A stretch of DNA of 64,000 bases, taken from positions 310,001 through 374,000 of the forward strand of contig LR778135.1 in NCBI GenBank assembly GCA_902810075.1. Reading direction: 5' to 3'. This DNA comes from Ruminococcaceae bacterium BL-6. Its GTDB lineage: Bacteria; Bacillota; Clostridia; Oscillospirales; Acutalibacteraceae. The stretch's first letter is position 1; every line of letters starts with the position of its first letter. The notes beneath the pieces are model-generated. The model was not told where the DNA came from. It saw only the letters and a list, made by a program, of their open reading frames with translations, and ran no database searches. The translations under genes and the position numbers were made by a program. Positions 30,052-38,228 of this stretch are shown here, one piece after another.

Positions 30052-31284
30052 ATGGGTGAGAAATCCAAAAAGAGATTCGCGCCGGCCGTAACCGTCATTA
30101 TTTTGTTCGGGATCATCAGCCTGCTGGGGGATGTGGTTTATGAAAGCGCCCGCAGCGTGAACAGCCAATACCTGAATCTGCTGGCGATCAGCGCGGCGAA
30201 GGTCGGGCTGGTTTTCGGGGTCGGGGAGTTCCTGGGGTACTTCCTCAGGCTGGTCGCCGGCGTGCTGTCGGACAAAAGCGGGAAATACTGGACGTTCATG
30301 TTCGTGGGATATGGGATGCTGCTGGTTGTGCCGTTGATGGGATTCACTATGAACTGGAACATCCTTGTCGTCCTGATTCTCATGGAGAGGATCGGGAAGG
30401 CAATGCGCAATCCGGCAAAAGACACGGTCTTATCCAAGGTTTCGGAAAACCAGGTCGGGATCGGGTTTGCGTTTGGCCTTCAGGAGGCGCTGGATCAGAT
30501 CGGGGCATTTGCCGGTCCGCTGATTTTTACCGCGGTATTTTATTTTACCGGGAAAAACGGAATTGCCCAATATCAGACGGGCTATCGGTGGCTGTTTATC
30601 GCGGTGGTCTTTCTCATGCTGTTTTTAAGCTACGCTTACCGCCGGGTAAAGCGGGATGAGCTGATCCCCTCGGTTGCGGGGCAGGAGTTTCAGGCGGAGA
30701 AGCTGAAGCCGGTCTTCTGGATTTATACGGCTTTCACATTTTTCTGCACGCTGGGCTTTGTCAATTTCAGTACGGTGGGCTATCACCTGAAAGCGAAAAA
30801 TCTCATGTCCGACGCAAGCATCACGCTGCTGTACTCCGTCGCCATGATTGTGGACGCTGCGACGGCCCTGCTGGTCGGAAAAGCGTATGACCGCATGAAA
30901 ACAAAAACCGGGCTGAAAACCGGCGGGCTGCTCGTCCTGGCGGCGATTCCTTTGATTACGCTGCTGCTGCCGTTCCTGAGCCTGAGCCGGTCCGTTCCAT
31001 TGATTGCCGCGGGGATGGTGGTTTTCGGCGTCATCATGGGGACCCATGAAACCATTATGCGCTCCGCCATCGCCGATATCACGCCGTTCCATAAACGCGG
31101 AACCAGCTACGGCGTTTTCAACACCGCTTACGGGCTGGCTCTGTTTGGCGGAGCGGCGGTCATGGGCTGGCTGTACGATCGAAATCAAATCGGGGTGATC
31201 CTGGCTTTTACCTGCGCAACGGAAGCCGTCGCCGTTCTCCTCTATTTCGGAATGAATCGCCTGGTCAAGGCGAGCCGGTTGTAA
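30052..31284 (+). CDS. MFS transporter
   Basis: A 410-residue major-facilitator protein with about 12 hydrophobic helices. It has the MFS inter-helix motif region GVLSDKSGKYWTF after helix 2 and matching segments in the second half (VGKAYDRMKTKTG). The start at 30052 (MGEKSKK) has a GAAGTGG-like site about 6 nt upstream; an in-frame ATG at 29998 is weaker. It is the first gene of an operon with the ChrB-like and DUF1232 genes (16-nt gap, then a 4-nt overlap) behind a palindromic operator. Cargo is unknown; with a ChrB-like neighbour, efflux of an oxyanion or toxic compound is plausible but unproven. Confidence 0.88.
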   Translation: MGEKSKKRFAPAVTVIILFGIISLLGDVVYESARSVNSQYLNLLAISAAKVGLVFGVGEFLGYFLRLVAGVLSDKSGKYWTFMFVGYGMLLVVPLMGFTMNWNILVVLILMERIGKAMRNPAKDTVLSKVSENQVGIGFAFGLQEALDQIGAFAGPLIFTAVFYFTGKNGIAQYQTGYRWLFIAVVFLMLFLSYAYRRVKRDELIPSVAGQEFQAEKLKPVFWIYTAFTFFCTLGFVNFSTVGYHLKAKNLMSDASITLLYSVAMIVDAATALLVGKAYDRMKTKTGLKTGGLLVLAAIPLITLLLPFLSLSRSVPLIAAGMVVFGVIMGTHETIMRSAIADITPFHKRGTSYGVFNTAYGLALFGGAAVMGWLYDRNQIGVILAFTCATEAVAVLLYFGMNRLVKASRL

Positions 31285-31300
31285 AACGGAGGGATGCGTC

Positions 31301-31861
31301 ATGGAACAGGAGTGGCTGACGATCAATTACACGCTCCCCAGGGAGCCGTCGCGCGTTCGGGTCAGCGTATGGAGAAAGCTCAAGAAGAGCGGCGCCGTTA
31401 TTTTAGGGCAGTCGGTGTGGGTATTGCCCGCAAATGAAAAAAGCGAGGCTTTCATGCAGGAGATTTCAGATGAGATCCTGCAAAACGGGGGCGACGCCTA
31501 TACGATGAGGATGACCCCGCAGGATGAGGGCACCTCGGAGCGCATCATCGCCGCCTTTCAGCAGGCAAGGAACGAAGAATATGAAGAGCTTCTGGAACAA
31601 TGCGGCGACCTGCTCCACGAATTAGAAAAGGAATCCGGGAGGGAAAAATTCACCTTTGCGGAGCTTGAGGAAAACGAGGATGAGCTGCAGAAGCTGACGG
31701 CTTGGTACCGTAAAATCGCGGAGCGGGATTTCCACGGGGCTTCCCTGCGCCCCTCTGCTGAAGAGAGACTCGGGCAGTGCCGGGAGCGGCTGGAGGCGTT
31801 CAGTGCGGAGGTTTATCGGCGGAATGATGAAATCCCAGGACGGGGAGAGAGCAATCCATGA
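31301..31861 (+). CDS. ChrB N-terminal-domain protein
   Basis: A 186-residue cytosolic protein matching the N-terminal domain of chromate-resistance regulator ChrB: WLTINYTLPREPSRVRVSVWRKLKKSGA, then QSVWVLP, then ARNEEYEELLEQC and a long Glu-rich helical tail. In proteobacteria ChrB is a chromate-responsive regulator; this shorter clostridial form lies between an MFS transporter and a DUF1232 gene and may regulate them or sense the substrate. The ATG at 31301 has GGAGGG about 8 nt upstream. Its TGA overlaps the next ATG by 4 nt. Whether it binds the operator at 29930-29971 is untested. Confidence 0.8.
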   Translation: MEQEWLTINYTLPREPSRVRVSVWRKLKKSGAVILGQSVWVLPANEKSEAFMQEISDEILQNGGDAYTMRMTPQDEGTSERIIAAFQQARNEEYEELLEQCGDLLHELEKESGREKFTFAELEENEDELQKLTAWYRKIAERDFHGASLRPSAEERLGQCRERLEAFSAEVYRRNDEIPGRGESNP

Positions 31862-32226
31862 CCTTGAAGGACAGGGCTGAAAAACTGAAAGCGGATGTTC
31901 CCGCCGTGTTCCTCGCGCTCGGAAAAAAGGAAACACCGTTGCCTGCCAAGATATGCGCGGGATTGGCGATTGCCTATGCCTTATCGCCCATCGACCTGAT
32001 CCCGGATTTTATCCCCGTGCTTGGATATTTGGATGATGTGATGATCCTGCCCGCGCTGGTGGCGTTGACGATCAGGCTGATCCCGCATGACGTTTTCGCA
32101 CAGTGCCGAACGGAAGCCGAAGGATTATGGCAGGGCGGAAAGCCGGAAAAATGGTATTATGCGCTGCCGGTTGCGGTCTTGTGGATCGTGATCCTGTTTT
32201 TTCTTGCGAAAGCGATATGGTTTTGA
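31858..32226 (+). CDS. YkvA/DUF1232 family membrane protein
   Basis: A 122-residue protein with the DUF1232 core: PLPAKICAGLAIAYALSPIDLIPDFIPVLGYLDDVMILPALVAL, a helical hairpin with the SPIDLIPD signature (about 41-48). A C-terminal transmembrane helix (VAVLWIVILFFLAKAIW) follows. Function is unknown for the family. Its ATG overlaps the stop of the ChrB-like gene, so it is the third gene of the operon. A weak stem (GGCTTCC/GGGAAGCC, about 32324-32358) lies downstream before the convergent tlpA-like gene. Confidence 0.88.
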   Translation: MTLKDRAEKLKADVPAVFLALGKKETPLPAKICAGLAIAYALSPIDLIPDFIPVLGYLDDVMILPALVALTIRLIPHDVFAQCRTEAEGLWQGGKPEKWYYALPVAVLWIVILFFLAKAIWF

Positions 32227-32419
32227 TTGCTCTCTGCATTCATGCGCTCATCGGGAAGGGACGCATCATGAAATCGCACCGGCGGAACATTGAACCGTCA
32301 AGACAGGCTGATATAGTGACGGGCGGGCTTCCTGATAAAAAAGCGTACACCCGGGAAGCCGACTCCGTATGACGCTGTGCGGCAAATCCGAATTTCATTT
32401 TGTCGAGGATGAGAGGACA

Positions 32420-33010
32420 TCATTTGATGGCATCGATTTTCTTTCTCAGAGTTTCGGCATCCATCGGCCCCTGCTCTGTCGTTGCAATATAACCCTCTTT
32501 ATCGATCAGTATCGTGGAGGGGATGGACAGAATGCCATATGCATCCGCGGCTTTCTGCTCGGTGTCGAAGTATACGGGGAACGAAAAGCCCTGCTCCGCG
32601 ATATACTGCATCCCGGTTTCTTTTGTTTCGTAGTGCCCGTCTACCAGGTCTACCATCAGGAAGGCGACGCCTTCCTTTTCAACGTCTTTGTATACCTCGT
32701 TGAATTCGGGCATTTCGCTTTTGCAGGGAAGGCACCAGCTTGCCCAGAAGTTCAGCACGATGGGTTTGCCAAAGAAGGCGGACAGCTTTACGGGATTTCC
32801 GTCCCGATCCAGAACCGTGAAATCCGGTGCCTGTGTCTTCCCGCCTTCTTCATCCCGGCTGGCTGGCAATATTTTCTCTTCGCTTTGGGTCCTATCGATC
32901 GGTTCCTGAGGCGATATTTTTTTGCTGAGCGTGTTGTATAAGAAAACGGCTATGACGATCAGCAGAACAAATGCCGTGGCCAGCAGTCCCGTTTTTGCTT
33001 TTCTGTTCAT
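32420..33010 (-). CDS. TlpA/ResA-like membrane-anchored thiol-disulfide oxidoreductase
   Basis: A 196-residue protein with an N-terminal membrane anchor (about 8-26), a short linker and an extracytoplasmic thioredoxin domain. The domain opens APDFTVLDRDGNPVKLSAFFGKP and has the active site WASWCLPC (about 89-96) and the cis-Pro loop SIPSTILID. It would reduce or isomerise disulfides outside the cell, receiving electrons from CcdA. The ATG at 33010 has AGGGGG about 7 nt upstream. The ccdA-like gene ends 11 nt before it, so the two form an operon. That CcdA lacks its first redox Cys region, which questions the electron supply. Confidence 0.9.
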   Translation of the reverse strand: MNRKAKTGLLATAFVLLIVIAVFLYNTLSKKISPQEPIDRTQSEEKILPASRDEEGGKTQAPDFTVLDRDGNPVKLSAFFGKPIVLNFWASWCLPCKSEMPEFNEVYKDVEKEGVAFLMVDLVDGHYETKETGMQYIAEQGFSFPVYFDTEQKAADAYGILSIPSTILIDKEGYIATTEQGPMDAETLRKKIDAIK

Positions 33011-33021
33011 AAATATGCCCC

Positions 33022-33483
33022 CTAAAAAGTCAGAAGGGAAAGAAAGTATCCCATCGATCCGGTCGCCATCAGAATGCCGATGACGATGAGCAGCCCGCCG
33101 GATACGATATTGATGATCCGGTAATTCTTTTTTATAAAATCAAAGGTCCCCTTCAGCCGGTCGATCAGCAGCGCGCTTGCGATAAACGGGATTCCCAGGC
33201 CCAATGAAAAAGTGAGCAGCATCGAGATCCCTTTCAAGAGAGAACCGCCGAGCGATGCCATCAGCAGGGCGGATCCTAGAAACGCGCCGATACACGGCGT
33301 CCAGCCGATGGAAAACACCATCCCGAAGAGCGTGGATGAAAAAAAGCCAAGGCCCTTGACATCCGCGCTTTTCCGGCTGGTGCGGTTTAAAAAGCCGATC
33401 TTCAGGATCCCCAGAAAATTCAGCCCGAACACAATCAAGATCAGGCCCGTCACAAGATTGAGAATCACAGTATGATCGCGCAT
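33022..33483 (-). CDS. CcdA-like thiol-disulfide transmembrane protein, N-terminally truncated
   Basis: From its first ATG it is 153 residues with four hydrophobic helices, matching the C-terminal two-thirds of CcdA/DsbD transmembrane proteins. The second redox-Cys region SIGWTPCIGAFLGSALLMAS is present. Family members are about 220-240 residues and begin with a helix carrying SPCVLP. The frame stays open upstream (FLIFVRKLVKRAFAGTAGKL precedes the ATG and looks family-like), but the first helix and its Cys are not found in any frame up to 33600. The gene has therefore probably lost its 5' end. No promoter or good ribosome-binding site is visible at 33483. Confidence 0.75.
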   Translation of the reverse strand: MRDHTVILNLVTGLILIVFGLNFLGILKIGFLNRTSRKSADVKGLGFFSSTLFGMVFSIGWTPCIGAFLGSALLMASLGGSLLKGISMLLTFSLGLGIPFIASALLIDRLKGTFDFIKKNYRIINIVSGGLLIVIGILMATGSMGYFLSLLTF

Positions 33484-33643
33484 CAGTTTTCCGGCGGTCC
33501 CCGCGAAAGCCCTTTTTACCAGTTTCCGGACAAAAATCAGAAAATGGAAGAAGCTGCACGGGTGATCTTCATCAGCAGAGCGGGAGAAAAAATATGACGG
33601 GAAACCGCTGAAGAATCCACTCCGAAAAAAAGAATCCGCTGAA

Positions 33644-33672
33644 TTGACTTTCCTCTTTCCGCCGTGTATGAT
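33644..33672 (+). promoter_or_regulatory. Sigma-A promoter for the VOC gene
   Basis: TTGACT (33644-33649), 17 nt, TATGAT (33667-33672), about 48 nt before the ATG. Confidence 0.7.
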
Positions 33673-33719
33673 GAAAATCAGGAAATTGATAACAAAGGAA
33701 AGAAAAGGAGGAATTCTCT

Positions 33720-34091
33720 ATGGTAGAAGGAATTTGTTTCGGTGATGTCGTGGTGGACTGCGGCGACGAGAAAAAGCTGAGCGAATTTTACGCGGAGCTT
33801 TTGGGCTGGGAAAAATATGAATCGTATGGGCATCCCGCCATCCGCAACGGAAACGGCATCGTTTTCCTGTTTGTGCAGGAGGAAGACTATGTCACTCCCG
33901 TCTGGCCGGAAGAGGACGGAAAGCAGCAGAAGCAGATGCATTTCGACTTTCAGGTGCCCGACGTGCCGGCCGCCGTCCAAAAGGCCGAAGCCCTTGGGGC
34001 CGTCAAAGCAAAGGCGCAGTTCGGGGGAGAGTATTTCACCACCATGCTGGACCCCGCGGGGCATCCGTTCTGCCTGTGCGCCAAGGATTGA
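33720..34091 (+). CDS. VOC family (glyoxalase/bleomycin-resistance-like) protein
   Basis: A 123-residue protein with the two beta-alpha-beta-beta-beta modules of the vicinal-oxygen-chelate fold: GDVVVDCGDEKKLSEFYAELLGW at the start, MHFDFQVPDVPAAVQKAEALGA in the middle, and TMLDPAGHPFCLC at the end. Candidate metal ligands are the His in MHFDF and residues near the C-terminus. The substrate cannot be inferred; relatives include glyoxalases, dioxygenases and antibiotic-binding proteins. AAGGAGG lies 8 nt before the ATG, with its own promoter at 33644-33672. Confidence 0.88.
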   Translation: MVEGICFGDVVVDCGDEKKLSEFYAELLGWEKYESYGHPAIRNGNGIVFLFVQEEDYVTPVWPEEDGKQQKQMHFDFQVPDVPAAVQKAEALGAVKAKAQFGGEYFTTMLDPAGHPFCLCAKD

Positions 34092-34161
34092 CGTTCCGCC
34101 CCGGTCTGATGGAGAGGCTTCCGTAGGCTGAACCCTATCCTAATATTTTCGGGGTGTTTTT

Positions 34162-34353
34162 ATGTCTATCAAAAGCCTGTCCATACGGATCGATGAAGAG
34201 ACTTTGAATAAACTGCATGTGGTGGCCGATTACGAGGGGCGTTCCGCAAACAGCCGGATTTTGATTTTAATCCGGGACTGCGCCTGCCTGCCGCGGCTCC
34301 ATCGCACGGCAGGGGAGGACGTAAGAAAATTGGCGGGGAATCAATCTTTTTGA
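34162..34353 (+). CDS. Small ribbon-helix-helix (Arc-like) protein
   Basis: A 63-residue protein whose first 40 residues fit an Arc/MetJ-type ribbon-helix-helix DNA-binding fold (SIKSLSIRIDEETLNKLHVVADYEGRSANSRI). The last 20 residues (Cys/Leu/Arg-rich) look unlike the acidic helical tail usual for such proteins, so the 3' end may be altered. GGGGTG lies about 7 nt upstream of the ATG. It has no toxin partner next to it, and its stop overlaps the convergent macrodomain gene by 13 nt. DNA target unknown. Confidence 0.65.
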   Translation: MSIKSLSIRIDEETLNKLHVVADYEGRSANSRILILIRDCACLPRLHRTAGEDVRKLAGNQSF

Positions 34354-34856
34354 ATTTGCGCCAGGGCCGTTTCGTACGCAGCCTTTGTCCGGTCGTCAAA
34401 GCAGACCATCGTCACCTCGCGGACAACGGAAGAAGCTTTGAGGAACGCCGTAATTTCCCGCGCGGCGATGGCCGCGGCGCGGTCGAGCGGGAAACGGTAC
34501 ACCCCCGTGCTGATGGAGGGAAACGCCACCGTGCGGCATTCGTTTTCCTCCGCCAGGCGCAGACAGCTCCGGTAGCAGGAAGCGAGCAGTTTCTCCTCTC
34601 CGGCGCCGCCGCCGCGCCAGACGGGGCCGGGCGTGTGGATCACATATTTTGACGGAAGGCGGTAGCCTTTCGTGATTTTCGCCTGCCCGGTTTTGCAGCC
34701 GTGCAGCGTCCGGCACTCCGCCAAAAGCTCCGGCCCGGCCGCGCGGTGAATGGCGCCGTCCACCCCTCCACCGCCCAGCAGGGATGTGTTCGCGGCGTTC
34801 ACGATTGCATCCGCCGGGAATTTGGTGATGTCTCCCTTTATGACTTGAAAACCCAT
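34341..34856 (-). CDS. Macrodomain protein (O-acetyl-ADP-ribose deacetylase type)
   Basis: A 171-residue single macrodomain. It has VIKGDITKFPADAIVNAANTSLLGGGGVDGAIHRAAG, where the Asn/Asp pair and glycine loop bind ADP-ribose (about 6-41). It also has the conserved VIHTPGPVWRGG and the second loop FPSISTGVYRFPLDRAA (about 119-135). Such proteins hydrolyse O-acetyl-ADP-ribose or remove ADP-ribose from proteins. The ATG at 34856 has AAGGAGG 7 nt upstream; the 26 additional open codons before it are not expected to be translated. The AAA-ATPase gene ends about 90 nt upstream on the same strand, so the two may be co-transcribed. Confidence 0.9.
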   Translation of the reverse strand: MGFQVIKGDITKFPADAIVNAANTSLLGGGGVDGAIHRAAGPELLAECRTLHGCKTGQAKITKGYRLPSKYVIHTPGPVWRGGGAGEEKLLASCYRSCLRLAEENECRTVAFPSISTGVYRFPLDRAAAIAAREITAFLKASSVVREVTMVCFDDRTKAAYETALAQIQKD

Positions 34857-34946
34857 TTTAAAACCTCCTTGTCCAAGCTTTGTTTGGCTGGAGCCGCGGG
34901 ACCCTTTGGCGATCAGGGTGCATCGGTAATTCATCGGGGCCCTCCT

Positions 34947-35714
34947 TTATTCTTCCAGCAGATAGCGCAGCATCTTTTCCGGGTTTTCCAGAAAGCGGCG
35001 GGTCAGCCGGTAATGCTCGGTTTCGCGGTAATCCACCGCGCGGATTCCATCCTCCGTCAGCTCGTACACCTGCGCGCCGGGGTACGCCATCAGAATCGGG
35101 GAATGGGTGGCGATGATGAACTGGGAGCGGTTCTGCACCAGATTGTGGATTATGGCGAGCAGCGTCATCAGGCGGCTGGGCGAAAGCGCCGATTCCGGCT
35201 CGTCGAGAAGATACAGCCCGTCGCCGCCGAAACGGTTCCGGACCAGCGCCAGAAAGCTTTCGCCGTGCGACTGCGCGTGCAGCGACCGGCCGCCGTAGCT
35301 GTTGAGAAGCCGTTTTTTGGGCGGATCGGCGGCGTCCATCTCGTCGATATTGCTCGCCACGTTGTAAAAGCTTTCGGCCCGCAGGAAAAATCCATCCTTC
35401 GGGAACGCCTGCCTGGCGATCGTCAGGTGCCGGTACAGCTCCGAATGGGTCGCGCGGGTCGAAAAGGTAAAGTTTTTTGTTCCGCCCTCCGGGTTAAAGC
35501 CGTAAGCCGCCGCGATCCCCTCGAGCAGCGTGGATTTTCCCGTGCCGTTTTCGCCCACGAAAAAGGTCACCGCCTTCGGGAAGCTCAGGCCGCCCTGCCG
35601 GATGAGGTGCCGCACCGCCGGAAGGCTGTTCAGGTAAGAGCCTTTCGGCAGGGGCTTCGAGATTTTTATGCTGCTGATATAATTCCTGTCCATCGAAACC
35701 ACCCTTTCTGCCAT
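34947..35714 (-). CDS. AAA/ABC-type ATPase (SMC/RecF-like head)
   Basis: A 255-residue stand-alone P-loop ATPase of the AAA_21/AAA_23-like type. It has Walker A FVGENGTGKST (about 50-60), the region SYGGRSLHAQSHGESFLALV resembling the ABC signature, Walker B GLYLLDEPESALSP (about 168-180) and the switch His in IIATHSP. No membrane segment. Proteins like this are used in DNA repair, as transporter-like regulators or in defence modules; I cannot choose. The ATG at 35714 has GGGAGG 7 nt upstream; an alternative ATG is seven codons downstream (AGGGTGG upstream). It is divergent from the cobalamin riboswitch operon. Confidence 0.82.
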   Translation of the reverse strand: MAERVVSMDRNYISSIKISKPLPKGSYLNSLPAVRHLIRQGGLSFPKAVTFFVGENGTGKSTLLEGIAAAYGFNPEGGTKNFTFSTRATHSELYRHLTIARQAFPKDGFFLRAESFYNVASNIDEMDAADPPKKRLLNSYGGRSLHAQSHGESFLALVRNRFGGDGLYLLDEPESALSPSRLMTLLAIIHNLVQNRSQFIIATHSPILMAYPGAQVYELTEDGIRAVDYRETEHYRLTRRFLENPEKMLRYLLEE

Positions 35715-35762
35715 TATACCGCCTCCCGCCGTTCCGCGCAAATCAATCGCGGGAGCGTGCGC

Positions 35763-35791
35763 TTGCTTTTTTCCCCGGAATCCGATATAAT
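35763..35791 (+). promoter_or_regulatory. Sigma-A promoter of the cobalamin riboswitch operon
   Basis: TTGCTT (35763-35768), 17 nt, TATAAT (35786-35791). Transcription would start about 15-20 nt before the riboswitch P1 stem. Confidence 0.8.
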
Positions 35792-35811
35792 ACGGGTACA
35801 ACAGAATGATT

Positions 35812-36006
35812 GCTTATGCAAAAGAGCCGGAGGCGACCGTCGTCCGGCAGGTAAATGAATACTTAGGGAAACGGGTGAAAATCCCGTGCGGTACCGCCGC
35901 TGTGAGCGGGGAGTGCTCGTCCTGATCAGGCCACTGATATTTTCTGATATCGGGAAGGCGGACGGGCGCTGTGATCCGTGAGCCAGAAGACCTGTTTGCA
36001 TAAGGG
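35812..36006 (+). ncRNA. Cobalamin (AdoCbl) riboswitch
   Basis: The conserved core is all visible: ACGGGTGAAAATCCCGTGCGG (about 35871-35890 region), CCGCCGCTGTGAGCGGGGAG, GCCACTG, CGGGAAGGCGG and the B12 box ending GTGAGCCAGAAGACCTG. GCTTATGCAAA at the 5' end pairs with TTTGCATAAG at the 3' end as P1. It precedes a binding protein/permease/ATPase operon. The terminator at 36066-36110 is a plausible expression platform, so B12 would lower transcription of the importer. Confidence 0.93.
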
Positions 36007-36065
36007 AGATGCTTGCTATTCGAGTAAATAGGCAGGCATTTATTTCGTATACCCTTCGATGGCAA

Positions 36066-36110
36066 AACGGACCAGTCCGGGATTTCCCGGCCCGGTCCGT
36101 TTGCTTTTAT
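36066..36110 (+). terminator. Terminator in the riboswitch leader (expression platform)
   Basis: AACGGACC-AGT-CCGGG (36066-36081) pairs with CCCGG-CCC-GGTCCGTT (36086-36101), with a 3-nt internal mismatch, followed by a T-rich tail. It lies between the riboswitch and the binding-protein gene. Confidence 0.8.
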
Positions 36111-36144
36111 ATTTTAGTTACGGAATAAAAAAGGAGAAACAGAA

Positions 36145-37170
36145 ATGAACAAAAGAGGAAAAATTTTTCTGAGCATGGCAATCGCGCTGTGCCTGATGCT
36201 CTCTTCGGCTTCCTGTGCGGGCAAAACGCCGGCAGCGGGCGGGGAACCGTCGGGGACCGCGTCTTCGCCGTCTTCCGGGGCGGTGGGGGATTTCCCGTTC
36301 AGCCTGAAAACGGACAACGACGCGACCGTCACTTTCACGCATGTGCCCAAACGCGTCCTCGCGGCGAACGTCAATGCCGGGGAGCAGCTGATGGCGCTGG
36401 GGCTGGGGGATAAAATCATCGCCACGAGCTACAACAACGAGGAGGTGGCGGAGCAGTTCCGCAAGGAGTACGAGTCAAAACCGAGCCTTACGACGGACAA
36501 TCAGCCGTCGCTTGAGGTGGTGCTGAAGCTGAACCCCGATTTCATCTACGGGCGCAGCTCCGCGTTCGGGAAAAAAGGAATTGCGGATCACGACACGCTG
36601 ACGAAGAACGGCATCATGTCGCTTTCCTCCATCGAGGGGTACAAGCTGGGCGCGGATGTCGGGGACGTCTATCAGGATTATGAAAACCTCGGCCGCATCT
36701 TCCAGGTACAGGACCGGGCCGACAAAGTGGTGGGGGAGATGAAGACGCGGATCAGCGCGGTGCAGAAAAAACTCGAAGGCGCCAAACCGGTGAAAGTGTT
36801 CGATTTTGACATGGAAATGGAGGGCGGCGCCTATACGCCGGGGAACAACTTCACGTCGAAGCTGATCCGCAGGGCTGGCGGCGTGAACGTGTTTGAAAAT
36901 CTGGATAAAACGTGGAATACCGTAAGCTGGGAGGCGGTCGTGCAGGCCGACCCCGACGTCATCATCATCAATGATTACGGCGAGACCCCGCTGGCGGAAA
37001 AAATCAGGCAGCTCAAGACGAATCCGGCCCTGTCCGGCCTGAAGGCGGTTCGGGATGAGAAATTCATCTCGGTGAAGCTGCCCGAGCTGTTCGCGGGGGC
37101 GCGCGTCGCCGATACCGTCGAAAAGTTCGCGGCGGCCTTCCACCCGGACCGTTTTCCGAAGAAAGGATGA
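36145..37170 (+). CDS. ABC transporter substrate-binding lipoprotein, cobalamin/iron-complex type (BtuF/FecB-like)
   Basis: A 341-residue exported binding protein: signal peptide ending near SSASC (lipid-anchored Cys about 24), Gly/Ser-rich linker, then the PeriplasmicBP_2 fold with a long central helix (VPKRVLAANVNAGEQLMALGLGDKI; DQPSLEVVLKLNPDFIYG-like segment; TKLIRRAGGVNVFENL-like segment; VVQADPDVIIIND). The upstream B12 riboswitch argues for a corrinoid ligand. AAGGAG lies about 8 nt before the ATG. The stop overlaps the permease ATG, forming a three-gene import operon. Siderophore binding remains the alternative. Confidence 0.9.
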   Translation: MNKRGKIFLSMAIALCLMLSSASCAGKTPAAGGEPSGTASSPSSGAVGDFPFSLKTDNDATVTFTHVPKRVLAANVNAGEQLMALGLGDKIIATSYNNEEVAEQFRKEYESKPSLTTDNQPSLEVVLKLNPDFIYGRSSAFGKKGIADHDTLTKNGIMSLSSIEGYKLGADVGDVYQDYENLGRIFQVQDRADKVVGEMKTRISAVQKKLEGAKPVKVFDFDMEMEGGAYTPGNNFTSKLIRRAGGVNVFENLDKTWNTVSWEAVVQADPDVIIINDYGETPLAEKIRQLKTNPALSGLKAVRDEKFISVKLPELFAGARVADTVEKFAAAFHPDRFPKKG

Positions 37171-38228
37171 ACAGGTTCGCTTCGGCGGTCAGAAAGCACA
37201 CCGCTTTTGTTTTCCTGCTGCTCTGTGCGCTCCTTTTCATTTCCGTGATCCTCTGCGTGGGCATCGGGCCGGTGCCCATCGGGTTCCGGGACGTGTGGCG
37301 GGTGATGCTCCACCGGCTTTTCGGCCTTGCGGATATCGGAGCGGTCCCGGAAAATACGCGCAGCATCGTCTGGTATCTGCGCGCGCCCCGCGTGTTGCTG
37401 GGGGTGATGGCGGGAGCGGCTCTTTCCCTTTCCGGCGTCGCCATGCAGGCGTTCACCAAAAACCCGCTGGCAGACCCTTATGTGCTGGGAATTTCGTCAG
37501 GCGCTTCCTTCGGCGCGGTGCTCACCATGAGCACCGGGGTGTTCGCGGCGATGGGTCCCTGCCGGGTGCAGCTGGGCGCGTTCGCCGGGGCGCTTGCCGC
37601 GATCACGCTCGTCTGCGTGCTTTCCGCAGGCGGCTGGGGCAGCTCACCCGTCCGGCTGGTTCTGGTGGGCGTGGCGGTTTCCGCCATGTTCAGCGCGTTT
37701 ACCAGCTACGCCGTGTACCGCGCGCCGGATGACAGCAAGGTTCGGGAGGCGACGTTCTGGATGCTGGGCGGCGTTGCCGGCGTAAAGTGGGAGGAGCTTC
37801 TGCCGCTGGCCGTTTTCCTGCCGCCCGCGGCAGTGATTCTGTTCTGCCTTGCGGACCCGCTGAACGCGATGATGATGGGTGACTCGACCGCGGTCACGCT
37901 GGGTGTCAGCGTCGGTGCTTTGCGTCGGGTCCTGATCGTGCTCACGGCGCTGCTGACCGGCGCGGCGGTTTCCGTCGCCGGATGCATCGGATTTGTGGGC
38001 CTGGTGATCCCGCACATCGTCCGTTCCGTTACGGGGGCGGACCACCGCAGGGTGGTTCCGCTTTCGATGCTTCTGGGCGGGATCTTTCTGGTCTGGGTGG
38101 ATGTCGCCGCCCGCATGCTGGATGTGCCGAAGGAAATCCCCGTCGGAATCCTCACCTCCATGCTCGGCGCGCCTTTTTTCCTGTGGATGATCCGGGCCGG
38201 GAAATACGCGTTTGGGGAAAAATCATGA
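37167..38228 (+). CDS. ABC transporter permease, FecCD/BtuC family
   Basis: A 353-residue permease with about ten hydrophobic helices. It carries the family motifs RAPRVLLGVMAGAALSLSGVAMQAFTKNPLADPYVLGISSGAS (in pieces, about 70-115) and, near the end, GFVGLVIPHIVRSVTGADHR with the coupling helix that contacts the ATPase. It imports the ligand delivered by the upstream binding protein, probably cobalamin given the riboswitch. ATG overlaps the previous TGA and its own stop overlaps the next ATG (ATGA at both junctions). Confidence 0.94.
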   Translation: MNRFASAVRKHTAFVFLLLCALLFISVILCVGIGPVPIGFRDVWRVMLHRLFGLADIGAVPENTRSIVWYLRAPRVLLGVMAGAALSLSGVAMQAFTKNPLADPYVLGISSGASFGAVLTMSTGVFAAMGPCRVQLGAFAGALAAITLVCVLSAGGWGSSPVRLVLVGVAVSAMFSAFTSYAVYRAPDDSKVREATFWMLGGVAGVKWEELLPLAVFLPPAAVILFCLADPLNAMMMGDSTAVTLGVSVGALRRVLIVLTALLTGAAVSVAGCIGFVGLVIPHIVRSVTGADHRRVVPLSMLLGGIFLVWVDVAARMLDVPKEIPVGILTSMLGAPFFLWMIRAGKYAFGEKS

